Assembly (NCBI GenBank): GCA_022818135.1
Contig: JAFMSR010000005.1
Span: forward strand, 23,451,272 to 23,515,271
DNA: 64,000 nucleotides
From: Saxidomus purpurata
Lineage: Eukaryota > Mollusca > Bivalvia > Venerida > Veneridae
Direction of reading: 5' to 3'
The notes under the pieces: model-generated
Told to the model about the DNA's origin: nothing
Database searches by the model: none
What the model saw: the letters and a program-made list of their open reading frames with translations, nothing else
Made by a program: the position numbers and the translations under genes
In this document: in pieces, positions 20,401-28,429 of the stretch
How positions within the stretch are numbered: the stretch's first letter is position 1
Layout of the letters: every line of letters begins with the position of its first letter

Positions 20401-23131
20401 TCAGCAAAGGGCAATTAGCAAAAGGCAATTAGCAATAACTGACAAAAAACATTTAGTTAAAAGCAGTAAGTAAAAAGCAGTTAGCAAAAAACAGTTAGCA
20501 ATTAACATAATCCATGAACCAAAAAACATTTAGAAAAAGCAATTAGCAAAAAGCATTTAGCAATTAGCATGTCCCACCGGCCTTCCAATTATCAAAAAGC
20601 ATTTACCAATTAGCATGACCCACCGGCCTTCCATACGATTCATACCAGAAATGATTTGCGAAAGACACATGCATTATTACATAATAAATAATTATATTAA
20701 CTATCTTTGTTCAGAGATTTATTTGCAAAATGAGCGAGGTGCATATATGTTCACTGCTGATTAGGATAGGGTATCTTTTTGTAAATTGAGTGCAGTCGTT
20801 TTAGGTTGATTCCAGAATCGGACAGAGACTGGGGAATAAGTGTTTGCAATTTCATCCATATGAAAAATATATTTGAATCTGTAACACTTAAGTGGGTTTT
20901 GTGTCTAAATAAGTTAATAAAATGCTTAAATATGAAATAGTTTTTTTTCAGTTTAAAGAGTTAATATAAACTCAAAAGAAATGTTACTTAAATGGGAATG
21001 ACTTATACTGCGACTATTTCTTCTTCTTAGGTACAGCCGACTGGATGCTCTTTGTACTCTCAGGAAACAAGAAAATCGCAAAGAGATTACTAAGAATGGG
21101 AAAACTTCCAGGACAGAGCACACTCAACGAAATGTCTCTGAAATTTGGAAGGAAATCAAAAATAACACTTTACACATGTAAGGCTATATGTGAACATATT
21201 AAGTCAAAACATACCAAAATCATTGATGTTTGGGCTGCTTATAAAGTCGAAAATCCGGATGAAATTTGTTTTGTTGTATCTCTGCAAGATAATGTGGAAT
21301 CGATTGAAGGATCCGAACTTGAAAAACAAAAAATAAACCCTATTCGTTTAAACAAAATAATCGAGTATACATTCGTTAAACGAATTGTTGGTGAATATAG
21401 CAACGAAGGTGCTGACATCATTACAAACAATATTACTTCCTTTGATCACTTGGATGATGATGCTTACTTCAAACTCCAAGAATGTGTTGCAAAATACTCC
21501 GTGGAACTAATAAATGACCACAAATATTTGTCAGTCGTATCGGCTTGCAACAAACGATCGAGAGATTATGGTTTGCCATCTTGGAAATTAGACAAACAAG
21601 ACTGCATTGTACTCTATGTACATACCAAACATTATATCCCAATCAACGAAGAACCATTTAAAGAACTCTACGGCGGAATTCCTGTAGATGTTAGAGAGGG
21701 TGTTTTTACACCATTTGGAAGAACAGCAAAGGATTATTTGGAACATTTACAAATGGGTTGTCAAATACGCGGGGAGATAAAGAATGGTCAATACAGGCAG
21801 GGGACATTGGGATGTTTTCTAGATCATCCACAGTATGGGGTATGCGGAATGACGTGTGCGCATATTTTATTGGAACCATGGGATTTTACACAATTAAAAA
21901 CGTTGTATAACGGATCTCTAAATTGGCCACTTCACAACATGTGTAACAAAGTTTATCAACCAGCCGATCGGGGCACAAATGTTGGCCATACCGTGAAAGT
22001 AGTTTACAAAGAAGGTAGTGACAGAGCAAGCGGGATCGACGTGGCTCTTTTCAAAATTACCAGCAGACTTCCAAAGAATTCAGATTTTCCAGAGCCATCA
22101 GTTACAGGTGATAACATTCTTATAATATACCGTGTTTTAGATTTTCACACGTTACCATTTATACATAAAAGCCTTAAATGTTTTTGTTGTGTAATTTTGT
22201 ATAAAAAGGCATTAGAAATGTCCACGAGGTCTATATTAGTAATAAGAATAGCAGGGAAATTCATCTTACACTTAACTGCAGTAGAAACAGGTACACACTC
22301 TTTTACCATTGCCAGAGCTTTCATAAAAGTACATTATTTGTTTTGAGATTTGAAACACTGAAAAAAGAATTGTACTTTCATCAAAACTGTCATTTAGATT
22401 AGAACAAAAACACAGGTTTTTGAAAACAATTTAGAATAGTTGAATAGTTACATTGTTTATTTTGGTAGGTTCAGCAACATTGAGAAATATAGATTATGAG
22501 CACTGGCGGGTTTGCAGTGAAAACAGAATAAATCGGAAGATGAACGATGTGGTTAAGTTTGGAGCGAACACTGAAATGAGAGCTGGACAAATAGTATTTG
22601 GCACTACGTCAGTACAGGAACTGAATAGTTATCCTCTAGTTTCAGATTATTTTGCGAATCAAACTTCACAAACAAATTGAAGTTCGGTCAGCAGATCCAT
22701 CTTTTAAATTTGCAGATGAGGGTGATTCAGGTGCGCTTGTTTTTACTGTCGGCGAAAGTAATTCTGAGCACACCTGCATCGGAATAGTAGAGGGAGGAAC
22801 ATCTTACGGGACAGTTGTTGTAACACCTATACTTCCAATTTTAGAAGAATTTAACGTCCCATGTTTAAAAAATTTTGATGCTGAAAAGGCACTGTCCGAA
22901 ATTCATGGCAAGTTGGAATATGTAGGCAGCCATGTACTTACAATAAGAAATGAGGTTCAGGCTGTAAGCGGTGAAGTACGGGAAGCAGAAGTTGAACACA
23001 GATATACACACGGTGGCTGGCGGAGTGCAGGGCAATGGTAGATGGCAAAGTGGAAAGCGGTATGATCCAGTTAAACTCTAAAATTGACTTACTTGTTAAT
23101 TCACTGACCGCGCAACAGAATACATCAAATA
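5502..23131 (+). CDS. Gene A: coiled-coil / PA-clan trypsin-like protease, multi-exon, frameshifted
   Basis: The exon chain 5502-5853, 10668-10733 (duplicated at 12728-12793), 17493-17774, 21031-22107 and 22469-about 23131 joins in one frame, and every intron is phase 1. Exon 1 encodes a basic Arg/Ser-rich N-terminus and about 80 residues of coiled coil. Exon 3 encodes an unrecognised helical region. Exons 4-5 carry a chymotrypsin-like fold: GTLGCF, then TCAH (His codon 21861), SGIDVALF (Asp codon 22038) and GDSGAL (Ser codon 22727). A C-terminal heptad-rich segment follows. The catalytic triad is complete, but a one-base frame change near 22,660-22,676 separates Asp from Ser, and another near 23,010-23,030 affects the C-terminal coil. 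There is no signal peptide, so an intracellular protein is likely. A poly(A) signal lies at 23,649. Substrate and pathway are unknown. It is either a young pseudogene or a real gene with sequence errors. Confidence 0.75.
7690..7770 (+). repeat. tRNA-derived SINE relic
   Basis: Contains a B-box-like GGGTTCGCATCCC preceded by a weak A-box region. The acceptor stem does not pair, so it is not a tRNA gene. Confidence 0.4.
8370..8427. repeat. (AT)n microsatellite
   Basis: About 58 bp of uninterrupted AT dinucleotides in gene A intron 1. A shorter AT tract follows near 8505-8520. Confidence 0.95.
8662..8835. mobile_element. pogo/Tigger-like MITE, 174 bp
   Basis: TIRs CAGTCCAACCTC at the left and GAGGTTGGACTG at the right, with TA on both sides (8660-8661 and 8836-8837). 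A TIR starting CAGT followed by AACCTC, with TA target duplication, is characteristic of the pogo/Tigger group. The element is non-coding and depends on a transposase elsewhere. Confidence 0.75.
9930..10028 (-). repeat. Truncated tRNA-derived SINE
   Basis: The reverse complement holds the B-box-like GGGTCACGGGTTCGAGCAC. The piece stops exactly where the 2.06-kb tandem duplication starts. Confidence 0.45.
10668..10733 (+). CDS. Gene A exon 2, copy 1
   Basis: 66 bp, flanked by TTTTCTTGCAG and G|GTAAAT, phase 1 on both sides. It encodes 22 residues beginning EWLEQNPLCQAVE. No domain is recognised. Being symmetric, it can be included zero, one or two times without changing the frame. Confidence 0.7.
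12728..12793 (+). CDS. Gene A exon 2, copy 2 (tandem duplicate)
   Basis: Identical to the exon at 10668-10733, including both splice sites. If both are spliced in, the protein gains a second 22-residue copy in frame. Mutually exclusive use is also possible. Confidence 0.65.
14542..15738. mobile_element. 1.2-kb TIR element with internal ~160-bp tandem repeats
   Basis: Perfect 21-bp ends (TTAGCTCACCTGACCACGAA and complement) extend imperfectly for over 100 bp inward (GTGAGCTTTTAG, TAGTTTGTTTACACTCT). Between them about six degenerate units carry TTTACAGAGAATGTGTATGA, TCTCGGATGA and GTTATGGCCCTTGAT, at about 14,700, 14,858, 15,006, 15,167 and 15,325. No transposase. Ends of the same kind (TCAGGTGAGC) terminate the repeats at 33.46 and 58.41 kb. 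Confidence 0.85.
15760..16850 (+). repeat. Array of dispersed bivalve repeat, degenerate
   Basis: Successive units share phrases such as AGAAACTACAAGATCTAGAG followed by AAGATATTT, CCTCTACCAAGT and TTGACC. They resemble the units at 58.0-58.4 kb. The last segment ends GAGGTGAGC. Non-coding; it lies in gene A's intron before exon 3. Confidence 0.55.
17493..17774 (+). CDS. Gene A exon 3
   Basis: The acceptor TTGTAATTGTAG and donor TTCAG|GTAGCT bound 282 bp with phase 1 at both ends. It encodes DFDHVSEYSDIYDNAPEDYI and a predicted helical stretch (IRGRVRTFLHKKQNISNHEE). No family is recognised; a death-fold-like helical bundle is possible but unproven. The open frame continues to a stop at 17801, so a short terminal isoform is conceivable. 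Confidence 0.7.
18035..18121. repeat. Perfect 32-bp-arm hairpin
   Basis: Arms 18035-18066 and 18090-18121 are exact reverse complements (core ACTGACTGTTTTATTTACTG) around a 23-base loop, in a gene A intron. Most likely a young palindromic insertion or fold-back remnant. Confidence 0.9.
19440..20641. mobile_element. Foldback-type element with repeat-built long inverted arms and 6-bp target duplication
   Basis: The element spans 19446-20635. Its ends are TATGGAAGGCCGGTGGGTCA and the exact complement, and CGATTC directly flanks both sides (19440-19445 and 20636-20641). The left arm to about 20,045 consists of dozens of degenerate ~11-14-bp units of the type GCTTTTTGCTAATT. The right arm from about 20,075 is the same motif inverted (AATTAGCAAAAAGC). 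GGCCGGTGGATC-like pieces of the terminus recur inside. No transposase frame; the small open frames are translations of the repeat. The structure matches the foldback class, whose arms are made of short subrepeats. Confidence 0.85.
21031..22107 (+). CDS. Gene A exon 4 (N-terminal part of PA-clan protease domain)
   Basis: The acceptor TTCTTCTTAG and donor ACAG|GTGATA bound 1077 bp, phase 1/phase 1, fully open. The first ~235 residues (from TADWMLFVLSGNKK) are not recognised. Then comes CIVLYVHTKHYIPINEEPF, a region leading into GTLGCFLDHPQYGVCGMTCA with the catalytic His (codon 21861), and later SGIDVALFKI with the Asp (codon 22038). The open frame extends 80 codons past the donor, but those residues are low-complexity intron translation. 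Confidence 0.8.
22469..23131 (+). CDS. Gene A exon 5 (protease C-terminal half and coil; frameshifted)
   Basis: The acceptor TTTTGGTAG gives GSATLRNIDYEHWRV and VVKFGANTEMRAGQ, a typical PA-clan beta-barrel segment, up to a stop at 22678. A second frame, overlapping from about 22,655, gives SADPSFKFADEGDSGALVF with the catalytic Ser (codon 22727) and IVEGGTSYGTVVVTP, then a coiled-coil tail. That frame stops at 23039. A third frame continues as MVDGKVESGMIQLNSKIDLL to a stop near 23,131, preserving heptads. So two single-base frame changes are needed. Confidence 0.7.
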
Positions 23132-23134
23132 CAT

Positions 23135-26100
23135 AATAGAAACCATAAGTACTAGTAAATGCGCGGTTATGTACGGTTTCTTGTTCGCGAGCGTGTGTTT
23201 AAATTTACTGTTATATATGTTCATATGATTGCATGGACAGATACGAATGAATATGGGGAATTAAAAATGTTATTGACAACTCTTGCTGTACAGTTCATTT
23301 TGTGAAGCTTTTGTTTGTCATATATATATATCTTGAGAAATGAGTGTTTTCAATTCGACCAAATTGTTTATTTACAACAAGTCTCAGCCTCGCGCTGTAT
23401 GTTTTGAGCAAGAAATACAATAATGTCATGTTTGTTAGTTGTGAGGGAGAAGCTTCTTCAGCTGCAGACAGGTGTCAGTTTAATGTTCTGGAACAGAAGC
23501 AAAATCACGATATTCTTCACTGAACTTTAAAGCCATGGAAATGAAATTCGTAAAAATATTAGCCAATACAAATTTCTACGTTCAATCGGGTATATATTTG
23601 TTACGCATAGTGCAGCAAGTGATTTAATTCATAGCATTATTTGTAAATAATAAATAACAAATGTGTCCCTGTACTATATTGCTGATTAAAATACAGTCAG
23701 GAGTTCGGATGCGTAGTAGTTAAATATACTGCTGACAAGAACGCTAATTGCACATAATCATGTAGTTTCTATACAGCAAGATAAAGGTGAGAAATTAGTG
23801 CGTTAATCCCAGATAAGTTACCGATTACCATGAGAAATGATTTTTGTCACCTTGTAAACATTTGGGGCATTCAGATTGCAAAAAAAAAGAGGAGTTAATT
23901 GACGTGTAGATATTACATACATACTGATTTGGACATTTTGAAAATAAATCATGAACCGAAAAATGTGAATTCGGCTATTCGCAAACTTTTCCACCCGTGA
24001 ATATGTCCACTTATACAGTACTACTGTATCAGACTTAAGTGCAGTTAAATCTAAAACAAATGCAGTATCAGGATATTTCAACGGTAGAAATAGAATACAT
24101 TTTAGGTTGATTCTATATTTACCAATTAATTAATTGCCTTAAAGCTGCTCGTTCACAGTATCCAGTGGAAAAAAAATCTCAAAAATGATTTACTAAACCA
24201 TAAAAGGTAAAAGTAATGGCTAGAATCAACAACATAAGTAAATATCTAGTAGCAAAATGCAAAAAGCCATTGAAAATGTTGGTGAGTTTGGTTTAACGGT
24301 ACCACTACCCTTTATGGTTATATTAGTTTTTTTATAATTAAGTAGCTTTTAATTTCAAAAATACAGATATATTTACAGGAATTTATACTGAAACTTTTGT
24401 ATTTGAGTATTCATTCTTAAATATGTAATTTTCAAATAGTTTGAAGAATTTAATTTTTTCATCAATATCTGAGAGCGAGCAGCTTTAAATTCTTGTCATC
24501 GTGTGATATTTGTTTGCATTCCTTCGTTAAAAGTATTAGAATATTTTTTTTAAGTTTTAAAAATATATTATCAGTTTTATTGAAGTGGCTTTTCCTGTAA
24601 ATGTATTTGTCAAACTAAATAAATCCAATCAGAAAAAAACCCGTTTCATAACTATTTTAAGTCTATGCTAAAAAGTGTATGCTTTGTAATGCAGGACATA
24701 TTTCATAACACATTTGTTTTACTGTTCTTAGTCTTACCTGTGTGACATGATGTTATCATTTTTATTTCAGTGCTGCACTATTATAAGAATTATATGTAAA
24801 TTATGAAATAACATCCGTTCCAGCGGTGTTAGTCGTTTAATAAACAATGAGTTGGAGTACTGATACGCAGTAATTAGGCACGAAGGCCGAAGGCCTGAGT
24901 GGTTTATAACTGCGCATCAGTACGACAAATTATTATTTATTAGACGATAACAACGCTGAAAAGGATGTTATTTCGATTCTAACATGACCAGATATTACAA
25001 AAGGTGAATAAATGCAAAGCGTTTTTTTCTACGCGAACGCTCATTTAACGTCACGCGGCGCAATATGACGTCATGTTTACAGCATATCGGTTCCCGCGTT
25101 GTTTATGGTTTAATATAACATAATTTTTCTACTCTTTGTATATAGAGACAAAATCGTGAGTCATGTTAGAATGTACCATCAATCAGGATCTCCCAGGGAA
25201 TGATTATACTGTATCAGTTATAGATCATTCGTTGTGTACATCATCATATGTTTACCATTTTTCCATGAGCTTAATGAATAAGCATATTTTTGAATGTATA
25301 TACTATAGTATTTTCATAGGAAACTTGTGCTTACTAAAATCAGCATATAATTTTTCGTGTTACCTTTGTCATGAAGCATTTTGATCGATCCACTCATTTC
25401 TATGTAGCTCATGAATTACGAGCTTTCATTTGATACATTTATAGTTAATAATTGTATCTATAAAACAGCTGTTATTTTAAATTGCTAGTTACATCTGTCG
25501 TAAAACACGGTTGAAACTGTACCAATATGTTAAATAAAGTGTTAACTGTAAATTTAAGGCTGTACCTGAATCTGAAAAACAGTTGTAATGATGAATTATA
25601 AAAGTATTTTATCATCACCATTGTAGATATACACTGACAATTATATGAAGGGCGTTCCTAAAGTTCCAGGAAGAATATAATATTTTTTCAGTATTTGCTG
25701 TAATCATTGAAATTTAACTGGACACAGATTGTAACAGAATCAAATGCAAAAATATTAGATAAGTTAAATGATTCGTGTAGAAAGTATTTTTATATAGCAA
25801 CGTAAAATAACGCTTCGCGGCGCACTTATAAAGTTGTTCAAGACACACATACTCGTAAACTTATCAATTTTTGATAGGCTGTTGACAAACTAAATTTCAA
25901 GTACTTCGGCAAAATACGTTTAACTTCATTTCTTTTTCACCATGCTGTAACTTGCGTTCCAGTTGTGTGTGTTGTTTATTTTGACTGAATGATTTAATGA
26001 AATGTTGCGCATAACTGCTTGTCAAGAAACAGAATATATGAACGGTTTCAGACTGTTTGATTAGGGCGACAGACGACACCAGAGTAGGCTGCCAGGCAAG

Positions 26101-26450
26101 TTTGCAGATGTCTGATGTCATGGAAAATATTTCGGCCATTACCGAGGCGTCTTTGATTCAATGTACATCTTAGGATGATATCTAGTATTCCTGTACATAG
26201 ATGGTAAGCTCAGTCCATGATTTCCAATAATGCCGATGATATTCATGGAGAATTGCCGAAAATAAGCAAAGATATAAGTGCACCGCGTTACGTAACTTGA
26301 CATAGTTTTAGAAAAGGTAACTTTAGAACGTGCCTTGACATTCTCATATAGAGTCAACCAATCCATTTCTGTGCTCAGTTGAATTTTCTACTACGTGGGT
26401 ACAATTTTGAAATATAAAATTATTCGCGTTTCGATATTACCGGTTTTACC
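23135..26450. other. Gene A 3' flank and intergenic
   Basis: Contains gene A's AATAAA at 23,649 and the palindromic element at 24,805. No further exon or RNA gene was supported in the rest. Confidence 0.5.
24805..24974. repeat. Palindromic MITE-like element, ~170 bp
   Basis: The left end GAAATAACATCCGTTCCAGCG pairs imperfectly with the right end GCTGAAAAGGATGTTATTTC, and GTACTGATACGCAGT pairs with ACTGCGCATCAGTAC near the centre. The flank contains GACGTCAT, as in the 3.3-kb family. Confidence 0.65.
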
Positions 26451-26523
26451 TGTTTTAGGTTGTAAATATGTTATATTAGAGTGACCAGTATTTGTAGGAG
26501 TTCGTGCGTGTATTGAGCACGGC

Positions 26524-26530
26524 TATATAA
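26524..26530 (+). promoter_or_regulatory. Possible TATA box
   Basis: TATATAA in CGGCTATATAAGAGACGTGC, about 55-90 bases upstream of candidate start codons at 26584 and 26612. Confidence 0.35.
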
Positions 26531-26611
26531 GAGACGTGCTCGTGTTTAGTAACCACTCCAGGCAATTATTTTGGCAGCAAAATATGTCAGCATTTAAGAT
26601 TATTTTCTACG

Positions 26612-26791
26612 ATGTTGGTTTCCGAATTAGACTCCAGGATACGCAATCAATCTTCTCTGCACACTGCTTCGACGCCTTCTGGGTTAAAACAAGACGTCGT
26701 CGAAGAACTGAAAGGTTTTCTCAACAGCAAGCTGCCAAATACAAACCTTAATCATAAACTTGTTATTTTATTTGTTAATGTATTTTGTTTT
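26612..26791 (+). CDS. Possible first exon, unknown product
   Basis: The open frame from ATG 26612 begins MLVSELDSRIRNQSSLH and shows more balanced codon use than the surrounding sequence up to about codon 48. A GTAAAT donor-like site follows TTTTAAG near 26,791. A TATA-like box lies upstream. No domain is recognised and no downstream exon was found. A mariner element begins 90 bases later and may have disrupted the gene. Confidence 0.25.
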
Positions 26792-26884
26792 AAGGTAAAT
26801 AGAGATTAGAGAATAATTAATTTTACTCACGACTTCACTGATGGTTTTCCTGGACTTTTTGGAAAGCGTTCGTATTTAATTGTA

Positions 26885-28010
26885 CGAGGAATGTTCAAAT
26901 ATGAATGCATCAAAGCACACAAAAATGTATCCTTGATAGATTTCAATGAAAATGTTATTTTGTCCCCTCAAAGTAGTCATCTCCAATAGATATGTAAAGT
27001 TTCAGTCTTCTAATCCAAATCTTGAAGGCATTTTAATAGTCATTTCTCGGTATACTCTGAAAACAGAGGAATATTGCAGAACCGAGGTGTTTGCGCTGGA
27101 CAAATTTTCGAGCAGAAAGGTATTTTTTGAGCCTTGGGAACAAAAAGAAGTCACAAGGGGCAAGGTCAGGCGAATACAGAGGGTGAGGGAGCACAACAAT
27201 CTTTTCCTGCATCAGAAAGTCTTGTACAATAGACGCCTTGTGCGAAGACGCATTGTCATGTAGCAATCTGACATTGGCCAAACCAGTTGCAGGTCTTCGA
27301 TTTGTTTTTAATATTTCTTCAGTTTTCGAAGAACTTTATTCTTGTAAAACTTTGCATTTACGGATTTGCCTTTAGGTACAGCAACCTGAATGGCAGGACC
27401 CTGATTTGTGAAGAATATGGCATACATTACCTTCTTGACACTCATGGTCCGCTTTGCAATGCATGGTCTTTTGCCAGACTTTGTTGCCCATATTTTGTTC
27501 TGAATCTTTCGTTTGGGCTCAAAAAAGTGAACCCATGTCTCGTCACCAGTGACGACATTTGCGAAAGACCGTGCATTGTAATTTAGAAACTGTTTAAGTA
27601 ACATGTTGGCGCATTGCACGCGTGCCTTTTTCTGTTCATCTGACAACAGATGGGGAATCCATCTAGCACAGATCTTTCTCATTTTCAAATGACGTTTTAG
27701 AATTGCATGAGCTGCTCCTAATGAGATGCCAACCATACTAACTATTTGCATAGCGGTGTATCTTGCATCAGTAGCAACTATTTCTTTCACTCGCGTACGC
27801 TGACCTTCTTCCAACCATTTTTGTATTAGTATACGCGAGTAGGTATTGTTTAGCGAACGATAGTCACAGCTAAAGTTAACTGATTTTAATGGGTGTGGTA
27901 TCAATGTAAAGCTTACTTGTTTATCTACCCAGCAATCTTGATTTCCTCCTGATTTTCGCATTATTGAGCGAGATAACGTTCTACATGCATTCATATTTGA
28001 ACAATCCTCG
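26885..28010 (-). mobile_element. mariner DNA transposon copy
   Basis: 25-bp TIRs (CGAGGAATGTTCAAATATGA and CGAGGATTGTTCAAATATGA, one mismatch) are each flanked by TA (26883-26884, 28011-28012). At 1126 bp it is slightly short for the family. It encodes a mariner transposase on the minus strand. The matching TIRs suggest a relatively recent insertion. Confidence 0.92.
26965..27985 (-). pseudogene. mariner transposase, DD34D, frameshifted
   Basis: On the minus strand the protein reads from near 27985. The N-terminal helix-turn-helix half is mostly lost or divergent. Then follow MRKICARWIPHLLSDEQKKA and the first catalytic Asp in VTGDETWVHFFEP (about 27,545). A one-base frame change in an A-rich run near 27,300 precedes the second Asp in LLHDNASSHK, and the third Asp lies in YSPDLAPCDFFLFP. 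There are 34 residues between the second and third Asp, the mariner hallmark. An in-frame stop at about 27,033 interrupts the C-terminus before DDYFEG. All three catalytic Asp are present, but the frame is broken, so it is inactive. Confidence 0.9.
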
Positions 28011-28240
28011 TATTTACTAATAGTTGTCAGAATAGTTCTTTTTACCCATATCATTTGTTATCAAAATATGTAGAAACATACCATCGTAAAATCTATACTA
28101 CAAAATAAAATGGTTATTTATATGATACATTTAGTGTTTATTTTGTCTTTGCAGTTTACAGAACATAGTTGTCTAGTCCGGCAGGTTTAAATTTGGTCGC
28201 CGGTATGCCAGGGACAGGAATCTATTTATTTTACACCGAT

Positions 28241-28425
28241 TGTAAAACAAGTTCTTGCAACTTATATTAAGTATTCTCAAAAACTGTTTCTTGGAGGTCT
28301 GACCAGTACTAAGGACAAAAGAATGGATTATGGAGGTCGCGGCAAAATACCGCTGCCGGAATTCGAGCCAACGACCTCCGGGCTAGGAGTCCAACTCGCT
28401 ACTCCTACACTACAGCGCCCCCGAA
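28241..28425 (-). mobile_element. tRNA-derived SINE (head and tail)
   Basis: On the minus strand a tRNA-like head (GGCGCTGTAGTGTAGGAGTA, then TTGGCTCGAATTCCGG) is followed by a tail containing the complement of ACAAGTTCTTGCAACTTATA. The same tail occurs at 41.5 and 49.05 kb. Confidence 0.7.
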
Positions 28426-28429
28426 AGAA

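Noticed and set aside
20004..20414. Minus-strand frames rich in Leu/Phe/Cys resembling membrane proteins
   Set aside because: They are translations of the GCAAAAAGCAATTA subrepeats of the foldback element.
19446..20635. Possible CRISPR-like array
   Set aside because: Repeats are too short and degenerate, without uniform spacers, and the array inverts in the middle. The host is also clearly eukaryotic.
22108..22346. Extension of gene A exon 4 open frame to 22346
   Set aside because: A good GTGATA donor at 22108 splices in frame to the acceptor at 22469. The extension is AT-rich with no protease-like sequence.
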